From: Lycorma delicatula
Lineage: Eukaryota > Arthropoda > Insecta > Hemiptera > Fulgoridae
Direction of reading: 5' to 3'
Assembly: GCF_047948215.1 (NCBI RefSeq)
Contig: NC_134455.1
Location: 156,904,575-156,968,574 of the forward strand
DNA length: 64,000 nucleotides
Shown one piece after another: positions 35,287 through 45,740 of this stretch. Position 1 is the first letter of the stretch. Each line of letters begins with the position of its first letter. Under the pieces are notes generated by a model. It searched no databases. It saw only the letters and a list, made by a program, of their open reading frames with translations, and had not been told where the DNA came from. Made by a program: the position numbers and the translations under genes.

Positions 35287-35291
<5 letters not shown>

Positions 35292-35419
35292 AGTTAAGTA
35301 ACCCAGAGGTTGGTGCAGCCAGTCGTGTCACATATATAGTAATAATGGCAGGGGCTGTGTTGGTAGAATCATTGTCGCACTTCCTAAAAAATTAAAACCC
35401 AGTAAAACCCTAACGGTTT

Positions 35420-35602
35420 TTAGATATTTTGTCGCAGACGTTCATTACGCTGTTCTCGAGATTCTTGTCTACGAATTTCTGCTGTGTTCGTTGAGTGCGT
35501 TTCTTGCTGCAATTTGTTCTTTCGACCCATGAGTTCTCTTAACACGCATGTATCGTGCATCTTTGCTACACGCATTGTTAAGGTTAGATTTTTCCGCAGC
35601 AT
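35420..35602 (-). CDS. Short Arg/Glu-rich frame, possible Helitron helicase N-terminus
   Basis: The ATG at 35602 (complement) opens a 60-codon frame starting MLRKNLTLTMRVAKMHD and ending in TAEIRRQESREQRNERLRQN. The basic ExxxQRxxRLR pattern is seen at the N-terminus of Helitron helicase-like proteins, ahead of the Rep/helicase domains, none of which is present here. A well-formed splice acceptor (TTCAACTTCAG) lies five bases upstream of the ATG, and a donor (GTAAGT) about 150 bp further upstream, so this would be the first coding exon of a spliced transcript. It is either a 3'-truncated Helitron fragment or the start of an unrecognised gene. Confidence 0.4.
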   Translation of the reverse strand: MLRKNLTLTMRVAKMHDTCVLRELMGRKNKLQQETHSTNTAEIRRQESREQRNERLRQNI

Positions 35603-35606
35603 TATA

Positions 35607-35754
35607 CTGAAGTTGAAAAAAAAATTGATAATATTTATTATTTAAATAAATAAATTAGATCAAAATTAACGAATGAATTAATTAACAATCAACAGATTAA
35701 AAAAAAAAATAAAAAAAAAAAAAAAAAAATTAAAACCAAGTAAGAAATACTTAC
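35607..35754 (-). other. Predicted leader intron
   Basis: On the minus strand a consensus donor GTAAGTATTTC begins at 35754. A pyrimidine-rich tract followed by CAACTTCAG ends at 35607, five bases before the ATG at 35602. The 148-nt interval is very A/T-rich with long T-runs in the sense direction, as in insect introns. This is an inference from splice signals only. Confidence 0.4.
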
Positions 35755-36300
35755 ACGTTTTGAGGTGGTGTGAAGATTAATAGACAAAAAAGTTATCTAT
35801 AAAGTTTTATGTTATTATTATTTTTCTGTTAAAAATTATAATAATATCCAAACGATACACTGCACAATTATAACACAATAAACAGTATAATTATAAAAAT
35901 CATTCACGAAAAATTAAAATAGTACGGTTATGTCGTGAACATAAACAAATATGACGTGGAATAGAATGTATTATCTAGAAATCGAAATAACGCCATCTAC
36001 CGGATGTCTACGCAACCTAGATGTCAAACGATGTTAGAGAGATGTATCGATGAATTAACTTACACCACCATCTATTAGGAATTCATAGAACTAACCAATA
36101 AATACACACTATTGTCGTATAATAAACATTTAATTTGCAATAACAAATATTGAGGTCAATAATTGAGATAAAAAACTATCCTATCTTTTAAGTTGGACCA
36201 AATTACAGATAGTTAAAAAAGTTTATCAAAATCGGTTCCGTAGTTTCGGAGTTTATCCCAAACATACATCGTGACACGAGATTTATATATATATATATAT

Positions 36301-37849
36301 TTCTTGTGGACATGATAACTACCGTAATTTTGCGACAATCACTTTCAAATTGATACATAAAATATAACGATCCAAAATATCAATTGAGGTCGTTAATGGG
36401 CAAAATCGGACCATGGGGGTGAAAATGGGGGCTTTTTAAAAAAAAATAAAATATCGCTATAACTTTCTTATTAAGTAAAATATCTAATTCGTTTAAAGTT
36501 CCTACTATTCTTTGGATAAGAGCCTAAAACTTATCTAAGTAAAGTTTTTTGATATCACAAACCATTGGTCCAGGGGATGGCAAATACGGAGATTGAAGAC
36601 AAAAAACCATACCTCTCTTAATAGGCGCAGTATCCAATCAGTTTAAAGTGGTCGGTAGTCCTCTAAACATTAACTAAAACCTTTGTCTGAAAAAATTTGA
36701 TGTGACTAAACCTTGTACGGCAAGGGATGACCAAACTTTGACTGGAATTGTAAGAAGATGGGGGCTTGTCGTACGCTAAACATGTGAAATTTTTTTTTCA
36801 CAAGCAATAATTGTCGTATTGAAGAAATTTGAAGTTTTTCTAAGTTTTCATGTGAAAATCTTTTTTATCCCCTATTTAGCACCGGTGAAATCTAACTCCG
36901 CCTTCCGGCGTGCCGAAAAGGATTTTTTTAATTTATGGATGTCCTTTAGTAACGAAGAACTAACGTAATTAAAACAGAAATAAAAACAAAATTATTGATG
37001 GGTAAGAAATATTTTAATTTTCAATAAAACGAGATAAAGTAAACGCTTCTGAAGACAACAGGATCGGGTGGATGCTAAAAATATATATTACAAATTACAA
37101 CTTAAACTATATATATATATATATATATATATTTAGTGCAATGTTTTTAAGGTCGATAGTATTATTATTTTTTTATATTTAACTTTTCATATTTTTTTAT
37201 TTTTATTTGGTATAGATTCAATATTAGATTAATCTATAAAAAAATTTCTCCCTTCGAAAATAAACTGTCTGCTTAAAACATAAAGGCGAGAAATGTGCAT
37301 CAGTAAAAGTAAGAAAACGAATGAAGAGAAACGATATAAAACGGTTGCTACTGAGAATGAGCTAAGATTGTGTGGAAAACGAGAATTTATACTCCGATCG
37401 TCTATGTGCGGAATTTACTTTGTTATCTAAAACGTTACCGTTTACACGCTACAAAATTCATCTGTTATAAATAAAGGCAATTGTATTGGATGTCAGCCTG
37501 TAACTACACAAATAAATAAATATTTTAATATTATGAAGTATACAAAGACAAAAACGATATAATAAATCAACAGACAAAATTTATGTATTGTACCTAACAT
37601 ATACGTATTTGTCTACATATTTTTCAATCAAATTCTAAATAAGTATCTTCCCAACTCAGAAAACTTGTCACATCAATAATATTAGCTGAAGCCTGACTGA
37701 GAAACAGCAGTTTCAGATTTAAAATGTGACTTTTTAAGTGCCTTAAGGTGTTGTGGAGTGTTTATAAAAATTATATCTAATACATTTTTTCAATATTTGT
37801 TAAAAAATTCTTGGTATTACGTAAATTCCGATTTTTAATACGTTTTTTG
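36301..37849. other. Anonymous repeat-like and AT-rich DNA, no gene
   Basis: 36400-36930 has a repetitive, low-complexity look with several 'GGGG' and 'CAGGGGATGG' blocks and a GC-rich ending (CACCGGTGAAATCTAACTCCGCC). No second copy lies in this window, so the repeat family could not be confirmed. A (TA)n tract lies at 37109-37132. No coding frame. Confidence 0.5.
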
Positions 37850-38928
37850 GTCGGAGGAGTGAAAAGCTCTGCCAGCCGCCGTCCATCCACACAAACTAAA
37901 AACTCTCCCACCAAGGCAACACGTAAAGACCAGAATCACTAAAAAGCAGAACTCAGTCTCCGGTGGGACTTACAGGATTGCCAGCCAGAAGGGTACGGTT
38001 GATGTCGGAATCCCACGAGAATCAATAGGAAACGCTCCGGCCGCAAACGAACACCCCTCTCCACTTCAGGCTGTCGCTCACCCCACGCTTGTCTCCTCCC
38101 CCGATGATGCTCATGACGCGCCATGAAGCGAAGAGTATGATAACCTAAGAGAAGGATGCAGTTGAGAGAAAGAGGAGTACCACAGGCCTCGACGGAGAAC
38201 GCACACCTACGTCGATACGAGGAACTTCGCCTCCTACTCCTGCAGGCCTGTCCACCCACTCTGTTCTTCAGCATCCTTTCCGGAGATGATGCTCTTCACC
38301 ATCTCGATACCACGTCCCAGTTTTTAGCGGAGTCTGGCATGACACCCAACAATATTGTTGGCATCTAGAGAACCCGTCATCAGCACACAGCGCGCCCTCG
38401 AATCAGCCCACCTAAAACACGCGAAAATCACGTTTTCGATGTCATAAAGGACGACGCAGTACGGACACTACTTATCTTCTCTGCCCTCGAGCTTGTACTC
38501 GTACGTCCTGACAGCCTTCATAAGTCAGGAGCTGAGTGAGTTCATAAGATATGTCACTGAATCTCCAACCGGTGTAATCTCCGGAATGAGTTTGAAGGTC
38601 CATCTGCCCTTCGTAGACTTCACCCAGCTACTCTGCCATCCCGCTTTTACTCCGATAGCGTTCGGCCTGCGCATTGGCCAAAAGATCAGTCGGAGGCGTG
38701 CTTACGACTACATAACTCGTATTAGGCAACCCTGTTCTGTATCCAGAGTAGATCTTAGTAACATATTCCTTAGTATGTTTTGGATTGTCGCTCTGCTGCG
38801 TTGACCTTAAAGTGCCTTAATCCATCCTGGTGCCCCATACAACCAGACTGATGCACTACAGCCTTCTCTTGGAGGTCCTGGATCCACCAACATTCACGAG
38901 TAGACGACTCAATGAGTGAGCCTACAAC
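37850..38928 (-). pseudogene. R1-clade ORF2 C-terminal region and 3' UTR
   Basis: Downstream of the thumb the reading is badly broken. Recognisable pieces are WTFKLIPEITPVGDSVTYLM, RTYEYKLEGRED followed by CPYC, then a DIENVIFACFRW segment, and NNIVG. This is the C-terminal cysteine/histidine motif of R1-clade ORF2 (C-x2-C, then H and C, with H lost here). From about 38330 leftward no coding homology is seen and the rest is taken as 3' UTR. A 111-codon frame at 37939-38274 is an open but unrecognised arginine-rich reading within it and is probably not a gene. Confidence 0.7.
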
Positions 38929-40032
38929 TCACTCGATATTTTTGACAATCTCCATGATGTGATATCGGCGGTAATCTAGCCAGATATCCAGGTATTTGAC
39001 AGCTAGGATAGGAACGATCGTCACATCATCGATCACAAACCGTATTGGTTCGAGTTTCCTCCTGCCTACATAATAATCGGCCTGGTTTTCTCGGCCGCGA
39101 GTTGTAGAGCTGTATGCATTAGCCAATCTCTCACTGCTTCAATGGCCGCGTTGCCCCGAGTAGATACTTCTGTCTCCGTTTCCCTTTGACTACCAAAACC
39201 AGATCGATAATCGGCGAAGGCGACAGGAGTCACCCCGCTCGGATAATCTACACTAAGTAAACCGTCGTAGATCACGTTCCATAGAAACGGTCCGATGACA
39301 GAACTCCGGGTAATGCCTCTCCTCACTTCAAAACTGATGTGTCCACTATCACTGTGAGCGACATTTCTCCTACACGTAGGTATTCTTGTACCACTCTTAT
39401 GAGGTACGGCTCTACCCCGTTCATCTTAAGTGCGTCCAGAATCGCGAGCCAAGTGACACTATTGAACGCATTCTTTACGTCCAGTTTCATGATTTCCGGG
39501 ATCAGCCGTCTTCTCCGCGTGCCTGCAGTCGCTTTATCAACAATTCTCATAAGATGGCTTACCGTGTTGACCGTAGGTCTAGCTTCGCGGTAGCCATAGT
39601 GTTACTGTTGAAGATTGCCACTCCAATGCTCTGTTTGAGATGTACTAAGAGCATCTTCTCGAACATCTTGCTGAAGTTATTTGACAGGCAGAGCCAGTGG
39701 TTTATATGCCGCTGAATTCTGTGTTGTGCTTTCAGGTTTTTTCAGAACGACGAGTCGTGATTCTTTCCATTCAGCAAAAATCTGCTCGTTCAACAGTATC
39801 CGGTTAAATGTCTCTAAAATCTTGATCGGTGCTGCCTCCATAAAAATGCGTACCGCCTCCACGGGAATACCATCGGAGCCCAGGTTCTTCCCACCTTCAT
39901 CTTCCTGGTTACTACCAGTTGTTTTTTGAGGATGAAATCTGGTATATTATCAGTTGCCATCTCCCTGATAATCGCATCTGCATCAAAAAAGGCCAACCGA
40001 ACGCTTTTCCTAAGCTGACCCTCAGTGACCAT
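38929..40032 (-). pseudogene. R1-clade reverse transcriptase (fingers, palm, thumb)
   Basis: Fingers at 39677-40032 contain VTEGQLRKSVRLAFFDADAI, IPVEAVRIFMEAAPIKILET and EWKESRLVVLKK. Motif A at about 39450-39490 reads KLDVKNAFNSVTW with its aspartate. Motif B at about 39270-39326 reads RGITRSSVIGPFLWNVIYDG, where the usual PQGS has become TRSS. The active site at about 39205 reads AFADYRS, so the second aspartate of FADD is lost. The thumb has ALQLAAEKT and RRKLEPIRFVIDDVTIVP. Several frameshifts split it. The DVKNAFNS form of motif A is typical of the R1 clade. Confidence 0.83.
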
Positions 40033-40040
40033 CGTGATGG

Positions 40041-41116
40041 TTTGTATTTATATTTACTGCTGTTCAAGAATTTCCATCTAAGATTAACGAAAAAAAGTAT
40101 TTGTAGGGTTGAATTGAAATCATAAAATTTAAAAAAACTACCATACACTGCTTTTAAATTCAAAATTGATATTTTAAATCAGATCTACTTAAAAAAAAGT
40201 TTATTTGAATATTACATTTTTCATTTATTGATTTTAATAGGGATACTAATATTAAAGTAAACTTTTTTTTTTGCTTTCTATAATTAGATTAAAAATATAA
40301 CATTGAAGATTTTAAATATTTTCCTGTAATCACTTATTTATTGTCTATATCACTGACCAAAGTTTTTGTGCATTGAAAATGTCATCCACATAGCGTCTGA
40401 AAATACTTAATAATTCTGAACATATAGACTTAAAAGAGATAAAAGAATTAAATTGGATGAAAGAAAAACATATTTCCTTCTTGAAATAAATTCAATAAAA
40501 GAAGTTCTTAGAAGCTAACGTAACTTAGAGTTTCTTTCTTTCATTAGTCAAAGACAGAGCTGCTGTCATTTCACTTGAAGAGAAAAATTACTTAGTTCAT
40601 AATTTTTTTATTACTTCAAAATAAAAATAAAAACAAAAAAAAATAGTATTAATTTGCTCTTTAGTTTGTCATATTTTCAAATCTCATTACTAGTTGTCAT
40701 ACATCTGCTGATGAAAAGATTGTAGCTTAATAAATCTCCTTATTATAACTAATAAATCTAAGAAGATTATTTTCAATTTATCTCAACTTCATTTTAAGTT
40801 TTTAAAAAGACAGCTTCGTTTTAATTCATAAATTATTTCAATTAGATTATAAAATAGCCTTTTTTTTAACTTAATTCAAATTTACAACTTTGTGTTATGA
40901 ACGAATATAATTTTAAAAATATATGTTTTAGATTGCCTAATAAAGTAATCTTAACTTATTGCTTTGTCCCAATTTGGGTCCATATAAATTAAAAGGTTTT
41001 CTATTTATTGTTTAACTTTAATTAGCTATTTTTTCAAAAATGATTATTTAAAAAAAATCTATTATTACATTCAGATTGAATTGATATTTGTAAATAAAGT
41101 ATAAGCTCGTTACAGT
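40041..41116. other. AT-rich intergenic DNA, no gene seen
   Basis: No coding frame, repeat boundary or RNA-gene signature was found. Confidence 0.65.
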
Positions 41117-42080
41117 ACTTCCTTGTTAGCAGTTTTTACATGTATTATTTTACCGGTTATGCAGGAATTATTTTACTTTTTTTTTCTCAAACACTAATTT
41201 TTCTACGTCTTAACAATATATCTTTTTTTAAATTAATTGTTACATACATTTTTAAAACTGATCTATCAAGACAAACACACATACATACGTACTACGTACG
41301 TTTAACGATTAACCGTAGAATGTTGAAATTTTGGATTTAGGACTATTGTAACTTCTAGTTGTGCACCTTCCCTTTTGATTGCAATCGACTAGACCAAAAG
41401 TGTCCAAAAAAGCCCAAAATCAAAAAATATGGATTTTGGACTTCTTCTTAATAAGCCCTCATTGAGGCTTACAACGATATATCATAAGTGGTACTTATTT
41501 TCATTGATTCCAAAGTTATAGCCTATTGAAATCTGAAATATTTTGATCTTACAAGAGAAAGGCACATAGGTTCGAATCCGACTTCATTTACATATATTTT
41601 TGTAACCTTTTTTTTTTAATTTAAAATTTATCGATTTAATAATTAACCTCTGATTGCAAAAAAAAACGTTTTACAATAAAGAATTCAATAACAACAATAA
41701 AAAAAATCAGAAGTTTAGTGAAATAAAATTTTATGAACTTTTCATTTTAAAAAATTACAGGTTAATAATTAAATCAATATATTTAAATTAAAAAAAAAGT
41801 TAAAAAAGTACATGGTTACGGATCCGTCACGTTTTCATTTACCACACGTAACTACTTCAAACGATGTAAAACAAAATTTGTATGTAAACTAAATTTTTTA
41901 CACCACAAAAATGTGATGCAATGTGGCCCATCACAATGCAATTGTATAACTGTTCACTTAACTAAAGAATTGGAGGATCTTTCTCTTTTTCAAATAAAGT
42001 AAGTTTAAATGAAGTTCACCAAAAAATGTGTATATGTAATTTAATAGGCGTGCATGGAAATTATGTGGTGTCCACATCAG
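41117..42080 (-). mobile_element. MITE-like repeat family C, copy 2 (inverted)
   Basis: In reverse orientation, 41265-42080 follows family C copy 1. Shared blocks are the CTGATGTGGACACCACATAA left end (42080 inward), TTAAATTACATATACACATT, AATTAACCTCTGATTG, CGAATCCGACTTCATT, CCCTCATTGAGG, GATTGCAATCGACT and CGTAGAATGTTGAAATTT. The last 150 bp (41117-41264) is diverged, but ACTTCCTTGT at 41117-41126 sits where the right subterminal repeat is expected. The copy is some 270 bp longer than copy 1, mostly near 41800-42050. Confidence 0.65.
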
Positions 42081-42666
42081 ATTTTTTTTATTAAATAAAA
42101 ATACTTCACTGAAACGCCTAATGCTTAAATCGTAGCCAATAAATAGATAACTGTTGATCCAGAAATATTCCAAAATCAAACGAGAAAATGAATATTTTGA
42201 ATGAAAATGAAAATATATGTTCCTTAATAATATGAATTAAATTTCTGTGTAATTGTTTTTCACAATAATCTAAATTTGAGTTAGATTAAAAAATAAGAGA
42301 AAAACGTTTTATGTCAGTTTTTAAAAGAGAATCTTAAAAATCAAAGGACATATTATACAATTAATAGACCGAGCTAAATTTTTAATTATAAAGCAACTTA
42401 TTCAAATTATAACTCACTGAATAAAACGTAATGGACTAATGTAACTTACTAAATTGCACGGAAATGGAAAAATTAAACTTCAAACTTTCAAGATAAAGAC
42501 TGATGAATATAAACATAATCTATGTTTAACTCTTTGAACAGAATTTCATGATAATTCTTAATTTTCTGATTAATTCGGTATTTCATACAGTCTTTATTAT
42601 ATGAGTAAATTAAATTTGTATAATTTTATGTTTTCATTATGTTTCAAATTATAAAAATGAGAGGAA

Positions 42667-42698
<32 letters not shown>

Positions 42699-42704
42699 GA
42701 GATA

Positions 42705-42750
<46 letters not shown>

Positions 42751-44089
42751 GTTTAAACATTTACATTTTAATTATACTTACGAACCAAATTTTTTTTTAG
42801 TTAACAAGTTGTTTTAATTAAGCCGAACATAGCACATACAGAAAAATATATCATTTTTACAGGAATGCGAATCAAATAAATTAGTTTTTATTTTCTCATG
42901 AACCATATGAAGAAATGTAACTGAATAATTTGAATAATAAAATACTACAATTTCCATCAGAAGACGACAGAAGTTATAGGAGAGTACCAAAAAAATTAAA
43001 TTTATTTAAACAAATTGTAGAAGTTAATTTTGTTTCAATTCAACGTTAAAAAAGTTTTAATTAAAGTATGGTTTTCAGTTATCATTCATTTTAGGTTCTA
43101 GACCACTTGAAGTCTACTCAGCCTAGGCATTTTTCATATACTAAAAAATTAATGTTTTTAGTATCTTAGTAAAATTTACAGACTACTTGCAGACTAACTA
43201 CCCAGAAATAGTTGCTATTTCTGCTAAAATAAAAAAAAATATGTTAAAATAAATAAATAGATAAATGAGCAAATTTAATAATAATTCATTTATTTGTATT
43301 TATATTTTGTTCAAAATATTTAAATCTAGAAAGCTTAAACATTATATTCACGCTTTGATAAGAAAATTGTTATTATTTCTACTAATAAAAAAAGAATACA
43401 GAGATATCATAAAAGTACTTTTATTTATAATAAAACTTTTAGATATAAAAATCAGTATATGTTTACATAAAAATTTGTTGGTCTAGAAACATTTATTGGC
43501 GTAAAAAGTGGATGTTGTTTTTGTAACATGAAAAATTTGGAGGTGAAGAAACAAACAAACACGGAAAGTATTTATCTTGGATTTACATGGAAATCTACAT
43601 ATTTATAATTAAATCAATTAGTAGATTTTTTTTTAGTTCGGGATTTGTGAATTAGAAGTGAAATAATTTTTTTTCGTGAAAAAGAACGATCTGAAACGAA
43701 GTCGTTTTGTAGTTTTATTTAAGTGCATATTTTATGTAGTTACCAAATAATTAATTTACACTAACTGGACGGATTGTAGCGCTTCACTAGTATGTTGCTA
43801 GTTTTTAAAAAACTAAAATTAACACAACTTGATGTAATATATCAACAATACATAATAATTTTCAGCCTAGTAGCTTTATAATTTTACGTTTAAAGTTATT
43901 TTAACGCATCATCAAATGATCTTTTTTTGTCATTTCGATTTTATTTAAATACGCTTAAATATAAATATTATTTTTAAATTTAACAGTTAAATTAATAATT
44001 ATTAATTGATATTAATTAAATTTAATACGTGGCGTAAATTTAGAAAAAGAGCTTTCATTTCTTTTTTATATTTTTATTTATAAAGAGCA
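42081..44089. other. AT-rich intergenic DNA, no gene seen
   Basis: No supported gene; contains the purine microsatellite at 42662-42749. The plus-strand frame at 43265-43486 is lysine/isoleucine-rich and composition-driven. Confidence 0.65.
42662..42749. repeat. (GAAA)n/(GATA)n/(GA)n microsatellite
   Basis: A purine-strand tract changes from GAAA units to GATA/GAGA and then pure GA. Confidence 0.95.
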
Positions 44090-44440
44090 GGTGGTTCACG
44101 GGTCATTTGAGCGTGCAAGCCTCACAGATCTGCTGAGGAGATATTTTATCATCTTCTCAATCACCTTGCAAAGGGTTCACGTTAAAGCAATTTTACGGTA
44201 GTTCTCTGCTGAAGTGATGACACGATTGGGCTAAGCCACAGGAATGACTACAGCCTCCCTCCAGACTTCCGGAAACACTTCTTCCTCCTAAATAATGTTG
44301 AAAGGTGTAAAAGGTGTTGAAGACCCTCATTAGAGAGTTCCCGTATGAAGCATACAGTATTCCATCAGGTCCAGGGCTAGAAGACTTTAGACGTGCCAGT
44401 ACATCTCGTAATTTAGTCGTGGTGAGAGGGGCGTTCAATG
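44090..44440 (-). pseudogene. Orphan LINE RT fingers fragment
   Basis: The open frame begins MNAPLTTTKLRDVLARLKSS and continues SPGPDGILYA, the APGPDGI motif at the start of non-LTR RT fingers. After a frame change the reading EVFPEVWREAVVIPVA leads to SAENYRKIALT and LCKVIEKMIKYLLS, the next conserved blocks. The fragment then ends, with no palm. The motif set is shared by Jockey, I and R1 groups, so the clade is uncertain. Both flanks are AT-rich, and no other part of the element is nearby. Confidence 0.75.
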
Positions 44441-45476
44441 TAAATTTATTTTGATATAGAAAGTTTAAAAGTATTCGTGAAATTTATAACTAGGGAAATA
44501 AAACCTATTTCACTAATTTTAATAAAGTAGGGTTTGAGGGCTTAAAAAGAATATTAAAAGAGTATCCAAAAACAATATTTTTCAAAAAAAAGCTCACTAT
44601 TCCATTTACCGTAAATTAAAATTTGTTTCAAATAAGGATAGATATGTCTATATTTATGAAAGTTATTTCGAAATTGAGGGAGCAGTTGCTGAATCTGAAT
44701 GGTAACATTACTCATCCAGTAGTACTTATACGATGTGCATCAGTTAGTGTGTTAGGAGTACATAATGGTGTATACACACCATTATGTTAGCGTATCTCCT
44801 GCTTTATTTAAATTTCAGTTGAGGCGATTGATGGAGATTCACTTACTGAAAATGAATGTTTAAAAAATTGGGGATGGTAAAGATTGGAATAAACTGTAAT
44901 TTTCATATCAGTCTGAAAATATATTAAAAAAAACTTATTCAGTGGTTTTAATGTCTGAGTGTTATACTTTTTTATTATATAAATTTTTATTTCAATATAA
45001 GATAATTTTTAAATTTTTAATTAAAATCTTTACCTCCTTTTTGTTAAAGTAAGTTTATTTTCTTAATATTAGATTATTAGTATTTTATTTATTTCGTGTA
45101 ATATTCCAAATATCCAGATAAATTATACTCGTGCATTAATTTTCTCTATTCTTTTTACTAAAATGGTAATGTGGTGTAATGTTTAGAAACAAAGAACTTT
45201 ATTGCTAATAAAATTCTTAATTTATAAATGTCATTATGGTATTCATTAAAATAACAGACTTATTAAATAACAGATCAAATATAAGATGTTATAAATATCA
45301 TCAAATAATGTTATTAAATAAATTAAAAATTATTTTTATAATTTTTAGATTTAGGTAAGAAAGTGCGGCGTAATTCTCAAAAAGTAAAAAAAAAATTGAT
45401 AAACGTATCGAAAAAATTAGAACAAAATTATTCACCTGAATATAATTTTTTAAAATCCCGATTTAATTTCCCGATC
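44441..45476. other. AT-rich intergenic DNA, no gene seen
   Basis: Apart from a small hairpin at 44760-44787, no feature was recognised. Confidence 0.65.
44760..44787. repeat. Short hairpin (12-bp arms, 4-nt loop)
   Basis: ACATAATGGTGT and ACACCATTATGT are exact reverse complements separated by ATAC. Confidence 0.75.
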
Positions 45477-45740
45477 TGCTTGGTAGATAGATTGGTAGCG
45501 TCTCAGTCTTTTAACCGGAGATCCTGGATTCGAATCCCGTTCAGGAAATGACGTGTTTCGTACGCAACAAAAATCCCATTTCTATATTCGACGCACAACC
45601 TTCAAGCTTATGTGGTGATACTATCTTATGTGGTCATTTACATTTAATTTATTGCGGAGATAGAAACAGTAATTTTCTGCCCAAGTTTTATGGAAAAATA
45701 TCAGTATCTTTTTGCTGTATCTCACGTTTATTTTTATAAT
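45477..45740 (+). mobile_element. tRNA-derived SINE
   Basis: TAGATTGGTAGCGTCTCAGTC (A-box-like) is followed after about 20 bp by GGATTCGAATCCCG, a near-perfect pol III B box. The spacing is that of a tRNA, but no closed acceptor stem forms around it and the downstream DNA lacks a tRNA 3' end, so it is a SINE head and not a tRNA gene. The head closely resembles those at 48588-48750 and 54745-54900. The 3' end is not sharply defined; the limit given is approximate. Confidence 0.65.

Larger units (their letters stand above)
35330..36300 (-). mobile_element. Probable Helitron 5' fragment
   Basis: At about 36220-36300 the minus strand reads TATATATAAATCTCGTGTCACGATGTATG and continues GGGATAAACTCCGAAACTACGGAACCGATTTTGAT. 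This type of opening (a TA run, then CTCGTGTCACGATGT and an AACCGATTTT block) is, to my recollection, characteristic of the 5' ends of insect Helitrons. A leader of about 700 bp, including CGCCATCTACCGG, separates it from the ATG at 35602, and the downstream Rep and helicase are missing. The expected 5'-TC and 3'-CTRR ends could not be fixed. Confidence 0.4.
37850..40040 (-). mobile_element. R1-clade LINE, 5'-truncated
   Basis: A GC-rich block on the minus strand begins inside ORF2 ahead of the RT fingers (about 40040) and runs through RT, thumb, C-terminal domain and 3' UTR to a short A-run near 37850 (GACCAAAAAACG in the sense direction). ORF1 and the endonuclease are absent, as in ordinary 5' truncation. 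It differs clearly in protein sequence from the R1-type elements at 6400 and 55965, so it is a separate family. No target duplication was found. Confidence 0.82.

Noticed and set aside
35063..35287. 74-codon plus-strand frame
   Set aside because: Its second half is a (TA)n microsatellite and the first half shows no domain.
37939..38274. 111-codon arginine-rich minus frame
   Set aside because: It sits in the 3' UTR region of the R1-clade fragment and matches no known domain; probably incidental in GC-rich DNA.
38493..39929. Several plus-strand frames of 80-110 codons
   Set aside because: They are antisense shadows of the minus-strand R1-clade RT, which carries the conserved motifs.
45477..45547. 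Possible tRNA gene
   Set aside because: A and B boxes are present, but no acceptor stem pairs and similar heads occur at two other places with SINE bodies.
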